The notes: generated from the sequence alone by a model not told the origin. Shown: positions 28,349 through 38,558, counted from the first letter of the stretch. The stretch is 64,000 nucleotides of DNA from JAUIAI01 sp041396585 (GCA_041396585.1 JAWKYG010000003.1:124001-188000), one strand, 5' to 3'. Translations and numbers: made by a program.

Positions 28349-29299
28349 TCAGCCGTGCTCGAGGCCGTGTCGGCCGATGGCGAGATCGATTGCGGCGATC
28401 ATGCTGCGCGGGTCGGCGATGCCCTGCCCCGCGATATCGAAGGCCGTGCCGTGGTCCGGGCTGGTTCGCAGATAAGGTAGACCGAGCGTGACATTGACCG
28501 CCTGGTCCAGCCCGTCCAGTTTGACGGGAATCAGGCCCTGGTCATGATAGAGCGCGATCACCGCGTCCACCCACTGGTTGCCCATGGCGCGCATGAATAC
28601 CGTATCGGGCGCCAGTGGCCCGATCGTGTCGATGCCAAGCGCCTGGGCATCGCGAACCGCGGGCCCGATGATCTCGATCTCCTCGCGACCGAACAGCCCG
28701 GCTTCGCCGGCATGCGGATTGAGCCCGGCCACCGCGAATCGGGGCTGGGTGATGCCCATCCGGCGCAGACCGGCATCCGCAATGACCAGGGTCTGCACGA
28801 TCTGTTCTCGCTGCAGGGCGTCGATGGCCTGTCGCAAGGGCAGATGGATCGTGACCAGCACGACCCGCAGACGCGGACTGGCCAGCATCATCCTGACCGG
28901 ACAGTCTCCGGCGCGATGGGCCAGCAGCTCGGTGTGACCCGGATACGCATGGCCGGCGGCCTGCATCTGGGCCTTTGCCAGCGGTGCGGTGGCAATCGCC
29001 TGGGCGTCGCCCGAGTTGACCATGTCGGTGGCGGCCAGGACCGCACGATAGGCGGCCTCGCCGCTGCGCGCCGAGGGCTCACCGGGTTGGAACCCGGGCC
29101 CTGGCGGCAGACCGACCGGGATCACGCGCGCCGGCAGGCCCAGGCCGAGCGCGTCGGCCGTGGACTCCAGCGTGGCCGCATCGCCGAGAACGACGCACTG
29201 GCGGGCACGCCCGGGATCCTGCAGGGCCTTGAGCACGATCTCGGGGCCGATGCCGGTGGGATCACCGAGCGTGACGGCGACGGTTCTGGACTCGGACAT
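28349..29299 (-). CDS. pdxA: 4-hydroxythreonine-4-phosphate dehydrogenase
   Basis: 316-residue PdxA, NAD(P)-dependent oxidation step of pyridoxal 5'-phosphate biosynthesis (DXP-dependent route). Motifs: VTLGDPTGIGPEI at the start, metal-binding His in YPGHTE, AGLNPHAGE, GPLAPDTVF and YHDQGLIPVK. Upstream in-frame ATGs at 29311 and 29332 are alternatives; the latter would extend the conserved N-terminus without homology. Usually linked to rsmA or surA, but stands alone here, divergent from mmsA. Confidence 0.95.
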   Translation of the reverse strand: MSESRTVAVTLGDPTGIGPEIVLKALQDPGRARQCVVLGDAATLESTADALGLGLPARVIPVGLPPGPGFQPGEPSARSGEAAYRAVLAATDMVNSGDAQAIATAPLAKAQMQAAGHAYPGHTELLAHRAGDCPVRMMLASPRLRVVLVTIHLPLRQAIDALQREQIVQTLVIADAGLRRMGITQPRFAVAGLNPHAGEAGLFGREEIEIIGPAVRDAQALGIDTIGPLAPDTVFMRAMGNQWVDAVIALYHDQGLIPVKLDGLDQAVNVTLGLPYLRTSPDHGTAFDIAGQGIADPRSMIAAIDLAIGRHGLEHG

Positions 29300-29427
29300 G
29301 ATGAGCGGCATGACCCCCGGAAAAGCCCGCATGGCACGCGGTGCCGGAGGGTGGGCTGGATGGCAACAGGCTGCGCAGTCTGCAACAATGCATGATTGTC
29401 CGCAAATATGCTTGATTGGAGAGGCCC

Positions 29428-30945
29428 ATGGGAAGCACCGAAGGCGCGATGTTGAAGGCCACGCAAGTGGGGCAGTGGATCAATGGCAAGCCGGTGGGGC
29501 CGAGCGCGGATGCGCGCACCATGCCGATCTACGATCCGGCCCGTGGCGAGATTGCCCGTCACGCGGTGTTCGCCAGCGACGCCCAGATCGACGAGGCACT
29601 CGATGCGGCGCGTGCCGCATTCCCTGGTTGGGCGGCCACGCCGGCATTGCGGCGCGCGCGCGTGATGTTCAAGTTCAAGGCACTGGTTGAGGAACATGCC
29701 GATGAGCTCGCCGAGCTCGTCACGCGTGAGCACGGCAAGGTGTTCAGCGATTCCCACGGCGAGATCATTCGAGGCCTCGAGGTGGTGGAATTCGCCTGCG
29801 GCATTCCGCAGTTGCTCAAGGGTGAGTACAGCGAGCAGGTGGGCACCGGCATCGATATGTACTCGATTCGCCAGCCGCTCGGTGTGTGCGCCGGCATCAC
29901 GCCGTTCAATTTCCCGGTGATGGTCCCGATGTGGATGTACCCGGTGGCAATTGCCTGTGGCAACACTTTCGTGCTCAAGCCCTCGGAGCGAGACCCGTCG
30001 GCGTCGCTGTTCATTGCCGAACTGTTGCGGCAAGCCGGCCTGCCCGACGGCGTGTTCAATGTGCTTCAGGGCGACAAACAGGCGGTCGATCGGTTGCTGA
30101 CAGATCCGCGCGTGGATGCCGTGAGTTTCGTGGGCTCGACCCCGATCGCGCGCTATGTGCACGATACCGCGAGTGCGGCCGGTAAGCGGGTTCAGGCCCT
30201 CGGTGGTGCCAAGAACCACATGGTGGTGATGCCCGATGCCGATCTCGATCAGGCGGTCGATGCCTTGATCGGTGCCGCCTACGGTTCGGCGGGGGAACGC
30301 TGCATGGCCGTGTCTATCGCGGTTGCGGTGGGCGCGATCGCCGATCCGCTGGTCGAGCGCCTCAAGCAACGGGTGCCCACGATCAAGGTGGCCGATGGCA
30401 TGGCCGATGGTGCCGAGATGGGCCCGCTGGTCACTGGTGCGCACCTGGCCAAGGTGCGCGGCTACGTGGATCAGGGCGTTGCCGAGGGCGCGGAGCTGGT
30501 GGTCGATGGTCGTGGCATCGAAGCCGGCAAGGGCTTCTTCCTGGGCGGTTGCCTGTTCGACAAGGTCACCGACTCGATGCGCATCTATAAGGAAGAGATC
30601 TTCGGGCCCGTGCTCGGCGTGGTACGTGCCGAGACCTTCGAACAGGCGCTCGAACTGATCAATGCGCACGAGTTCGGCAACGGTGCGGCGGTCTTCACCC
30701 GCGATGGCGATGCCGCGCGCGAGTTTGCCAACCGGGTGAAGATCGGCATGGTGGGCATCAATGTGCCGATTCCGGTGCCGATGGCCTTTCATTCATTCGG
30801 CGGTTGGAAGCAGTCGCTGTTCGGTGATCATCACATCCATGGACCCGAGGGTGTTCGCTTCTATACCCGCTACAAGGCGGTGACGCAGCGCTGGCCCACG
30901 GGCATTCGTGCCGGCGCCGAGTTCGTCATGCCGACCATGAAGTGA
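29428..30945 (+). CDS. mmsA: methylmalonate-semialdehyde dehydrogenase (CoA-acylating)
   Basis: 505-residue aldehyde dehydrogenase of valine/myo-inositol-type catabolism, producing propionyl-CoA or acetyl-CoA. MmsA-specific segments are GVCAGITPFNFPVMVPMWMYPVAIACGNTFVLKPSERDPS, ALGGAKNHMVVMPDAD and AYGSAGERCMAVS with the catalytic Cys. Like known MmsA it has a Lys/Asn (GGAKNH) where ordinary aldehyde dehydrogenases have the general-base Glu. A GGAGAGG ribosome binding site precedes the ATG. It is followed 45 bases later by another aldehyde dehydrogenase. Confidence 0.93.
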   Translation: MGSTEGAMLKATQVGQWINGKPVGPSADARTMPIYDPARGEIARHAVFASDAQIDEALDAARAAFPGWAATPALRRARVMFKFKALVEEHADELAELVTREHGKVFSDSHGEIIRGLEVVEFACGIPQLLKGEYSEQVGTGIDMYSIRQPLGVCAGITPFNFPVMVPMWMYPVAIACGNTFVLKPSERDPSASLFIAELLRQAGLPDGVFNVLQGDKQAVDRLLTDPRVDAVSFVGSTPIARYVHDTASAAGKRVQALGGAKNHMVVMPDADLDQAVDALIGAAYGSAGERCMAVSIAVAVGAIADPLVERLKQRVPTIKVADGMADGAEMGPLVTGAHLAKVRGYVDQGVAEGAELVVDGRGIEAGKGFFLGGCLFDKVTDSMRIYKEEIFGPVLGVVRAETFEQALELINAHEFGNGAAVFTRDGDAAREFANRVKIGMVGINVPIPVPMAFHSFGGWKQSLFGDHHIHGPEGVRFYTRYKAVTQRWPTGIRAGAEFVMPTMK

Positions 30946-30990
30946 GCGTCGCGCGCCGCGCGTCTGTCTGATCGATATCTGGAGAAAGTC

Positions 30991-32457
30991 ATGGGACTAT
31001 CTTTGACCCATTCGCCGCTTCTGCGGCAGGATGGTTATGTGGGCGGCAAATGGACTCCCGCGGCGAGCGGCAAGCGCTTTGCCGTCACCAATCCGGCCAA
31101 CGGCGAGACGATCGCAGAAGTTGCCGATATGGGCGCCGCCGAGACCCGGCAGGCCATCGAGGCCGCACGCGATGCCATGCCGGCCTGGCGGCGCAAGACG
31201 GCCAAGGAACGCGCGGTGATTCTGCGGCGCTGGTTCGATCTGATCATCGCGCACGGTGATGATCTCGCGTTGCTGATGACCACCGAGCAGGGCAAGCCGC
31301 TGGCCGAGGCCAAGGGCGAGGTCGTCTACGGCGCCTCGTTCGTCGAGTGGTTCGCAGAGGAAGGCAAGCGCGCCTACGGCGAAATCATTCCGAGCTTCGC
31401 CGCCGATCGCCGCATTCTCGTGATGCGCGAACCGATCGGCGTCTGTGGCGCGATCACCCCGTGGAACTTCCCGATCGCCATGATCACCCGCAAGCTGGCA
31501 CCGGCATTTGCCGCCGGCTGCACGGCGGTGTGCAAGCCTGCCGAGGCCACGCCGTTGTCGGCGCTGGCGCTGGCCCAGCTGGCCGAGGAGGCCGGTTTTC
31601 CGGCCGGGGTGTTCAATATTGTCACCGGTGCCGAAGACAAGGCGCCTGAGATCGGCAAGGCGCTTTGCGAGAGCCCGATCGTGCGCAAGATCTCTTTCAC
31701 GGGCTCCACCGAGGTCGGCCGCATCCTGCTGCGCCAGTCGGCAGACACCGTGAAGAAGCTGTCGCTGGAACTGGGCGGCAATGCGCCGTTCATCGTCTTC
31801 GATGATGCCGATCTCGATGCGGCGGTCGAGGGCACGATGGCCTCCAAGTATCGCAATGCCGGTCAGACCTGCGTCTGCGCGAATCGCATCTACGTGCAGG
31901 ATTCCGTCTATGACGAGTTCGCCGAGAAACTGGCGGCCCGCGTCGCGGGCTTCAAGGTGGGCGCCGGAACCGAAGAAGGGGTCACGATCGGGCCGTTGAT
32001 CGACGAGGCGGCGTTGGCCAAGGTGGAGTCGCATATCTCTGATGCCACCGGCAAGGGTGCGCGAATCGTGACCGGGGGCGCGCGCCATGAGCGAGGCGGG
32101 CTGTTCTTTCAGCCGACCATCCTCGCCAATGTCACCCAGGACATGAAGGTGGCACGCGAGGAGACCTTCGGCCCGGTGGCGCCGCTGTTTCGCTTCAAGA
32201 CCGAGGAGGAGGCTGTGGCCATGGCCAATGCCACCGAGTTCGGTCTTGCCTCGTATTTCTATGCGCGCGACATGGGCCGGATCTTCCGCGTCGCCGAAGG
32301 CATCGAAAGCGGCATGGTGTGCGTGAACAGCGGCATCCTGTCGACCGAGGTGGCGCCGTTTGGCGGGGTCAAGCAGTCGGGCCTGGGCCGCGAGGGTTCG
32401 CACCTGGGTCTCGACGAATATCTGGAAGTGAAGTACGTCTGCCTGGCCGGCATGTAA
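30991..32457 (+). CDS. gabD: NAD(P)-dependent succinate-semialdehyde dehydrogenase
   Basis: 488-residue aldehyde dehydrogenase most like GabD: KTAKERAVILRRWFDLI, EVVYGASFVEWFAEEGKRAYGEIIPS, LELGGNAPFIVFDDADLDAAVEG (general-base Glu) and NAGQTCVCANRIYV (catalytic Cys). The substrate could be another semialdehyde given its pairing with mmsA. It has a GGAGAAAG ribosome binding site. No gabT lies nearby. Confidence 0.9.
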   Translation: MGLSLTHSPLLRQDGYVGGKWTPAASGKRFAVTNPANGETIAEVADMGAAETRQAIEAARDAMPAWRRKTAKERAVILRRWFDLIIAHGDDLALLMTTEQGKPLAEAKGEVVYGASFVEWFAEEGKRAYGEIIPSFAADRRILVMREPIGVCGAITPWNFPIAMITRKLAPAFAAGCTAVCKPAEATPLSALALAQLAEEAGFPAGVFNIVTGAEDKAPEIGKALCESPIVRKISFTGSTEVGRILLRQSADTVKKLSLELGGNAPFIVFDDADLDAAVEGTMASKYRNAGQTCVCANRIYVQDSVYDEFAEKLAARVAGFKVGAGTEEGVTIGPLIDEAALAKVESHISDATGKGARIVTGGARHERGGLFFQPTILANVTQDMKVAREETFGPVAPLFRFKTEEEAVAMANATEFGLASYFYARDMGRIFRVAEGIESGMVCVNSGILSTEVAPFGGVKQSGLGREGSHLGLDEYLEVKYVCLAGM

Positions 32458-32588
32458 GCCCGCCAGGGGCCGGATAGCGGCAGTCCGTCGATGCGGGTGA
32501 ATGCCCTGCCCGGCCGGCTGCCGTTTTCATTCTCGCGCGAGTCATCGCCACGGTCCGGCCTGCGTGCCGGGGTGGCAAGGAGCACTTC

Positions 32589-34238
32589 ATGGCCGAGCAA
32601 TTTGATTCGATCGTCGTCGGGGCCGGCACCGCGGGCTGCCTGCTGGCGAATCGATTGTCCGCCGACCCGACGCACAGGGTGCTGCTTCTGGAAGCGGGCG
32701 GCGCCGATGACTATCTCTGGGTGAAGATCCCGGTGGGGTATCTGTATTGCATTGGCAATCCTCGTACCGACTGGCTGTTCGAGACCCGGGCCGAGCCAGG
32801 GCTGAACGGGCGCAGCATCAAGTATCCGCGCGGTCGTGTGCTCGGTGGCTGCTCATCGATCAACGGAATGATCTACATGCGTGGCCAGCGCGAAGACTAT
32901 GCGCGCTGGGCGGCAGACAACCCTGGTTGGGGCTGGGATGATGTGCTGCCCTACTACCGCAGGCATGAGGATTACCACCGGCTGGATGACGGGAGTCAGG
33001 ATCCCCTGCACGGGCATGGCGGCGAGTGGCGGGTCGAGAAGCAGCGGCTGCGCTGGGAGATTCTCGAAGCCTTCCGTGATGCAGCATCGCAAGTAGGCAT
33101 CCCGCCGGTGGAAGACTTCAATCGCGGTGACAACTTCGGCTGCGGCTATTTCGAAGTCAATCAACGCAAGGGCACGCGCTGGAATGCGGCGCGCGGCTTT
33201 CTCGCGCCCGTTCGGCATCGCCCGAACCTGACCATCGTCACCGGGGCGCATGTCGAGCGTCTTTTGCTCGAGGGCGCGGACCGGCTCCAGGTTTGCGGGT
33301 TGCGCTATCTCAAGGTCGATGGGCGCGATGCCCGCAAGCAGCAAGTTCAGGCGACGATCGAGGTGCGCGGCCGGGTGCTGCTGGCGGCGGGCTCGATTGG
33401 TTCGGTGCAGATTCTCGAGCGCTCCGGCATAGGCGACCCCGACGTCTTGACTGCGGCGGGTATTTCGCCGCGGCATGTGCTGCGTGGCGTGGGCGCGAAT
33501 CTGCAGGATCATCTTCAGTTGCGCACCGTGTTCAAGGTTCACGGTGTGAAGACGCTGAACAAGCAGGCGAACAGTCTGTTCGGCAAGATGACCATGGGTC
33601 TCGAATATGTGGTCAGACGCACAGGGCCGCTGACCATGGCACCGAGTCAGCTGGGAGCCTTTGCCCGCTCGTCCGACGACTATGCAACGGCCAACGTCGA
33701 GTACCACGTCCAGCCCCTGTCGCTGGACAAATTCGGGGATCCACTGCATCGGTTCCCCGCGTTCACTGCGTCGGTGTGCAATCTGCGCCCGAGCTCGAGA
33801 GGCTCCGTTCATGTGGGTGGCGCGGATCCGTTTGCCAAGCCGGTCATCGCCCCGAACTATCTGAGCACGGACGAAGATCTGCGTGTTGCGGCTGATTCCA
33901 TCCGGCTCACGCGCAGGATCGCATCTGCTCAGGCATTGGCGCGATACCAACCGGAGGAGATCCTGCCCGGTCCGGCGTTTTCCACGGACGAGGAGCTTTA
34001 CAAGGCGGTGGGAAACATCGGCACGACGATCTTTCATCCCGCCGGGACCTGCCGCATGGGTCCGGACGGTGACCCGGGTGCGGTTGTGGACTCCCGCTTG
34101 CGGGTCCACGGAATCGACGGCTTGATGATTGCCGATGCTTCGGTCATGCCGACGATCACCTCGGGTAATACGAATTCACCAACATTGATGATTGCGGAGC
34201 GCGCCGCGGAATGGGCTCGATCTGCCAGTTCGGGTTGA
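32589..34238 (+). CDS. GMC-family FAD oxidoreductase (choline dehydrogenase-like)
   Basis: 549-residue flavoprotein. FAD dinucleotide motif VVGAGTAGCLLANRL at the N-terminus, GMC signature 1 at YPRGRVLGGCSSINGMIYMRGQREDYARW, signature 2 at GSIGSVQILERSGIGD, and the C-terminal catalytic region with HPAGTCRMG and the His/Asn pair in TSGNTNSPTLMIAERAA. Oxidises an alcohol to an aldehyde or ketone; choline is not assured. It follows the two aldehyde dehydrogenases on the same strand, which could form an alcohol-to-acid sequence. Its stop codon marks the left border of the gene-free parS region. Confidence 0.92.
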   Translation: MAEQFDSIVVGAGTAGCLLANRLSADPTHRVLLLEAGGADDYLWVKIPVGYLYCIGNPRTDWLFETRAEPGLNGRSIKYPRGRVLGGCSSINGMIYMRGQREDYARWAADNPGWGWDDVLPYYRRHEDYHRLDDGSQDPLHGHGGEWRVEKQRLRWEILEAFRDAASQVGIPPVEDFNRGDNFGCGYFEVNQRKGTRWNAARGFLAPVRHRPNLTIVTGAHVERLLLEGADRLQVCGLRYLKVDGRDARKQQVQATIEVRGRVLLAAGSIGSVQILERSGIGDPDVLTAAGISPRHVLRGVGANLQDHLQLRTVFKVHGVKTLNKQANSLFGKMTMGLEYVVRRTGPLTMAPSQLGAFARSSDDYATANVEYHVQPLSLDKFGDPLHRFPAFTASVCNLRPSSRGSVHVGGADPFAKPVIAPNYLSTDEDLRVAADSIRLTRRIASAQALARYQPEEILPGPAFSTDEELYKAVGNIGTTIFHPAGTCRMGPDGDPGAVVDSRLRVHGIDGLMIADASVMPTITSGNTNSPTLMIAERAAEWARSASSG

Positions 34239-34512
34239 TTCCTGAGGCCTGCCAGGCTCTTCCAACGGTATGTGTTTGCCGCGCGGAGGGTGTATCCGTT
34301 GCAGGTGTCATCGGGAGTTGGCTGGCGTACGGAGCCGGGTTATCGCCCGGCCGAGGGTTACGGGAGCAGTGGTCAGCGATAAAAAATCCCAAACGGGACG
34401 GAAGGCGGTTCGGTGTTCTCGGCCGCTGTATCGCCGAAGTGCGTTGACAATCGAAGCTCTGCGAGACTGTTGGGCGGGGTTCGAAGTGCGGTCTCGTGGG
34501 CTTGGCGCTGAA

Positions 34513-34528
34513 TGTTTCACGTGGAACG
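34513..34528. other. parS site, one mismatch
   Basis: TGTTTCACGTGGAACG: only the last base departs from the consensus. Leftmost site of the array, before the 19-bp repeats. Confidence 0.75.
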
Positions 34529-34719
34529 TATGCAGACGCTTCGGTTTCTAGGTGGTTTCGGCGAGATTTTCTGCGCGGCGTGCGCTCTCCACACAAGGCC
34601 ATGGGCGCGGGTTTTTCGTCTTCGAGGCGCCTGGCGTTTTTTTGCGCTGGCGTTGTCGCAGGAGCAGATCGAAACCCGGTCGCTAACGCCATGTTCGGTG
34701 CTGCCGGCCAGGTTTAGGG

Positions 34720-35010
34720 TTGGGGCCCAGGTTAGGCGCCACGACCTAGCTTAGGCGCCACTACCCAGGTTAGGCGCCACGACCCAGGTTAGGCGCCACG
34801 ACCCAGGTTAGGTGCCACGGCCCAGGTTAGGTGCCACGGCCCAGGTTAGGTGCCACGGCCCAGGTTAGGTGCCACAGCCCAGGTTAGGTGCCACGGTCCA
34901 GGTTAGGCGCCACGACCCAGGTTAGGTGCCACGACCCAGGTTAGGCGCCGCGCGCCAGCTTAGGTGCAGCGGGCCAGGTCAGTTGGCGCGGGCCAGGTTG
35001 GGTGCCAGGG
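34720..35010 (+). repeat. 19-bp tandem repeat array
   Basis: About 15 head-to-tail units with consensus CCACGRCCCAGGTTAGGYG. The inner units are nearly identical (A/G and C/T variants) and units decay at both ends. The unit length is in the range of plasmid iterons and the array is not coding. It sits between the first and second parS sites. Confidence 0.92.
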
Positions 35011-35462
35011 GTCGAGTCGTATTCTGCCTGCCAGATTTCGCTCCGCTCGCGAGGCTTGGCGGCGCTTGCCTGCCAGGGAGGCTCTGCGGAACCTGGTTGT
35101 ACGCCCTGTATTCGCGCTTCTGGCGGTCTGCGGCGCCGCAAGTGCTCACGCTATCGCGCGATAACGCTTCGCTTTTTGGCTTGCAGCTTTTTCCGAAGTC
35201 GGGGGAAAACCGCACGAGAGGTGTTGCAGTGCCTCCCTGGGTCTGGCCTCGCCCGCTGCCTGGTTGGTGGCATGAGACTGGGTTGTGCGCTTGCTGGGTG
35301 ATCGCGCGGCGCGAGTCAGACGGTACATGCCTCCGGCATTTTGAGGTGGCGGAGACTGCGATAGTGCCTGAGTTCGATGGATGTGCAGGTGACGGGGAAC
35401 TCGGACAGTTGCCGGGGCCATGGCGGTGGGATTGCTTCTACTGTTCATCGGTGTGCATTGAA

Positions 35463-35478
35463 TGTTCCACGTGAAACA
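35463..35478. other. parS site
   Basis: TGTTCCACGTGAAACA, hybrid form. Confidence 0.92.
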
Positions 35479-35634
35479 GCTTGGTGCTTGTTGGCCAGTG
35501 ATAAGTGAAGGCCTTTGTTCGGCATCGTATCGAGCCGGTGCAGGGGTCTCAGCACGGCCGCCCCCGGTGTTTCGCGTGTCGATGACACTCTGCTCTGGGT
35601 ACTCACCTGCTCTCTCGTGAGTTGAGCCCGGACG

Positions 35635-35650
35635 TGCTTCACGTGAAACA
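35635..35650. other. parS site, one mismatch
   Basis: TGCTTCACGTGAAACA; third base is C instead of T. Confidence 0.8.
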
Positions 35651-36187
35651 GGCCGAGCAACTTGATTCACGGCAGACGTTGCGCCCGTGTCATCTTCGGA
35701 CTCAGTCGATATGGCTTTCCATGGGCTCGGTGAGCTCGCATCGGATGCGGCGCTGGTGACGCTGGCGTTTGGCACGGATGTCGTGCCGCATTGGGTCCAT
35801 TTGCCTTTAGGCCTGGTGGCCGGGATATGAAATCTGCAATGTTTCGGGTGTAGCAGAAATGAACTCCGTTCGCTCCGGACCGCATGGGCTCGGTTCTCGG
35901 TGTCGTCGGCTGTCTGGCGATCAAGCAGCCTTCTCATTCGTTCCCATAAGGGCTCGCATTTACGTGAGTGGAGAGAGATGTTGACTGGGTGCGTCGAGCG
36001 GGCCGGTGCTAGAGTCCATAAGGCAAGGATTGACGTAGTGGTGACACGGCACTCGAGGACGGGGCTCGTGTTCGGCCACTAGTAAATGGGTGGATTCGGA
36101 AAGACCGTGCGCGTTGCGGGAGTCCTGGAGCATTCTCAACCGGCTCAGCAGTCGAAGCGTGAGCTCTCCTGCTTAGCTGCTGATGGA

Positions 36188-36203
36188 TGTTTCACGTGAA
36201 ACA
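36188..36203. other. parS site
   Basis: TGTTTCACGTGAAACA, perfect palindrome. Confidence 0.95.
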
Positions 36204-36694
36204 TCGTCTCCGTTCGGAGCAACTAGGGGTTCGCTAATCGCGCGTTGGCCGAGGGACCGGAGTCATGGCTCCGTTTGCAACGGACAAGACTTCGCGAAGA
36301 GAGGATGATGTATCCGTCCCGGCAGAGACGCGTCTACTCGGTGGCTTCGTTGACGCATGTGGATCGACTCGCGTCGGAACCGGCTTGTCCTGCAGACTTC
36401 GATGTCTTCTCGTTTCTGGATTCCTTCGTTGAACTTGCTTCAGGTCCTCTCTTTCGCAGCATAGAGCATTGATAAGATCTATCGAAGACGACGTTGCAAT
36501 TGGCGTAATGTCTCGCTTTCGATGAAGGAGCCTCATTCCCTAAGGGTTTGCGTGCTCGCTTCTCCTTGGCGGTGCGATTGGGTAGGTGCGCCATTTTGGT
36601 TGAAATGAGTCAGCGGACCTCCTGATGATGGGTGGTACGGAGCGCAGACGTCGCCGCACGTGCGATTCACATCGTCGATCATGGGACGTGAGGT

Positions 36695-36710
36695 TGTTTC
36701 ACGTGAAACA
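36695..36710. other. parS site
   Basis: TGTTTCACGTGAAACA. First site of the regularly spaced block (grid position 0). Confidence 0.95.
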
Positions 36711-36778
36711 TGTTTTCCCAGCAGATCCGGATAGGATCAATGCGACGGCTCCGAGTCGCCGCGAAATGCATGGCAGCG

Positions 36779-36794
36779 TGTTCCACGTGAAACA
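36779..36794. other. parS site
   Basis: TGTTCCACGTGAAACA, 84 bp after the previous site (grid position 1). Confidence 0.95.
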
Positions 36795-36943
36795 TGCCTT
36801 CCCTTCGGTCGCGAGCGGCATCGGCTGTTGCGCCCCGACTCGACGCTATGGCAATGCCGGTTTTGCAGGAATAGCGTGCCTACATTGAGTCATCGCCGGA
36901 GGCCTCGCTTACGCCCAGAGTTGGCACTAATGCTGGTCGAGTA

Positions 36944-36959
36944 TGTTTCACGTGAAACA
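36944..36959. other. parS site
   Basis: TGTTTCACGTGAAACA, 165 bp after the previous site (grid position 3). Confidence 0.95.
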
Positions 36960-37026
36960 ATCATTCTGTTCCGTGACGAGCGTGCTCTGTACTCCAGCTC
37001 AGAGTCGTGGCGAGGGCGGTGCCGGC

Positions 37027-37042
37027 ATCTGGACGTGGAACA
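37027..37042. other. degenerate parS half-site
   Basis: ATCTGGACGTGGAACA: the right half and centre are intact, the left half is decayed. It falls exactly on grid position 4, 83 bp after the previous site, which supports it being a mutated parS copy. Confidence 0.5.
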
Positions 37043-37192
37043 TGCTTTCGTTGGCGTCACTGCCAGGATCTTTGCTTCCGTTCCGAGCAGTCGCTATTGA
37101 AATGCCGGCATGAGCCAAGAAAGATTGCCTTGCGTGCCGTTGCGTTCAGTATCGGGGCTGCCGCTTGTGTCGACGCTGTGACTTTGCCGGTA

Positions 37193-37208
37193 TGTTTCAC
37201 GTGGAACA
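37193..37208. other. parS site
   Basis: TGTTTCACGTGGAACA, grid position 6. Confidence 0.94.
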
Positions 37209-37276
37209 TACCTTCCACTGACTCACCGGCAAGACTGGCTCTTCGACTTCACGTTGTCGATAAGGCTGTGCGGGCA

Positions 37277-37292
37277 TGTTCCACGTGAAACA
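37277..37292. other. parS site
   Basis: TGTTCCACGTGAAACA, grid position 7. Confidence 0.94.
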
Positions 37293-37440
37293 GCTGCCGG
37301 TTTGGCTTGGAAAAGTCATGGGTGGAGCGCCTAGGTCGAACGGCCCATGTGGTAGTGACCCCGTCTCCGCAATTATCACGGCGCGCCCTGACGGAAGGTA
37401 ATGTGCCCGCGGCTCATTGCGGGTAGCCTCGCATGATCGA

Positions 37441-37456
37441 TGTTCCACGTGAAACA
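37441..37456. other. parS site
   Basis: TGTTCCACGTGAAACA, grid position 9. Confidence 0.94.
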
Positions 37457-37603
37457 TGAATCGACGTAGTTCTCGCGTGAGATCTTGAATCACCTTTTTT
37501 CACGCGCTGATACGCTGCGACGTCTAAGCCAGAGGTACAACCAAATTGCAGTGCATTGAGTTCGGTTGCAAGTCCGTAGAATGGGAGACATTCAGGTCCG
37601 ATA

Positions 37604-37619
37604 TGTTTCACGTGGAACA
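37604..37619. other. parS site
   Basis: TGTTTCACGTGGAACA, grid position 11, last of the regular block. Confidence 0.94.
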
Positions 37620-37966
37620 CTGCTGACCGAGCCTGTGCAGAGAAAGTGCCATTCGCCGCCCCTCTCGAAATGGGCTTCTGCTGGCGAAAGTACGACCAAT
37701 AGCGCGCGACGGATACGACCTTGAAAGCGTTCTTTCGGTCATTCTTAGATCAATCGCGCCACCAGGGGTACATCTGCCAGCTTGCAACAGTTAGAGCGGG
37801 CCTGGGCTCTTTGCTCTCCCGGCCTCCAGGGCTGAGTATTAAGGTGCGCAGGGCGAGCGGCAGTGTCGGGTGCTTTAGTGGACTACCCCGCTCTCGGTCT
37901 CGGTCCTGATGACGAATCGAAGCTCGATTCGGATAAGAGAGACGCTTGTACGAATGGCAGTAGCAA

Positions 37967-37982
37967 TGTTTCACGTGGAACA
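37967..37982. other. parS site
   Basis: TGTTTCACGTGGAACA. Confidence 0.94.
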
Positions 37983-38091
37983 AGACGCAGCAGACGGTCG
38001 CTGAAGCTACAAGTAGCAAGTATGCTTGTCGCACCTTCGGCCGGAGCGGTGATGCAATCTCCGCCGCTTGCGTTGGTGGGCTGCTCAAGAA

Positions 38092-38107
38092 TGTTCCACG
38101 TGAAACA
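38092..38107. other. parS site
   Basis: TGTTCCACGTGAAACA. Confidence 0.94.
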
Positions 38108-38456
38108 CTGCAACGTTCCAAACGGCGTGTAGCGCCCTTCGTGAGCTGAAGGAGCTTGCGGTGCCAGCTGCATTCACCTGGCCTCGTAGATGCGACAGCG
38201 AATCGTGAGTTTGACCTGTTTGCATGGGCTTTGCGTCGCACATGCTTGCTCAATCACTCACCTCTCTCGGTTGAGGCTTCGCCTACGACGTCCGGCGTTG
38301 TTGTGTCAGACAGGCGTTTGTCGAGGTATCTGCGTGAACGTAAGCTTAGAGCGAAGTTCAGCGCTTCATACCTTTGATCGATCGATATGAAACCAATCTC
38401 GCTCCCCAAAGGGTTGGGAGTGGTTGCTCTTGTCGAGCAATGACCATCGCGTGCAG

Positions 38457-38472
38457 TGTTTCACGTGGAACA
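38457..38472. other. parS site
   Basis: TGTTTCACGTGGAACA. Confidence 0.94.
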
Positions 38473-38542
38473 TGCGATCACGCCCTAGGAGGCGGAGGTA
38501 TCGCACCCGCTTTGCTCGCAGCATCGATCCCAAAGATGAGGT

Positions 38543-38558
38543 TGTTTCACGTGGAACA
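38543..38558. other. parS site
   Basis: TGTTTCACGTGGAACA, 86 bp after the previous site. Confidence 0.94.

Noticed and set aside
34720..35010. 19-bp repeats as a CRISPR array
   Set aside because: Units are directly adjacent with no unique spacers, too short for CRISPR repeats, and no cas gene lies nearby.
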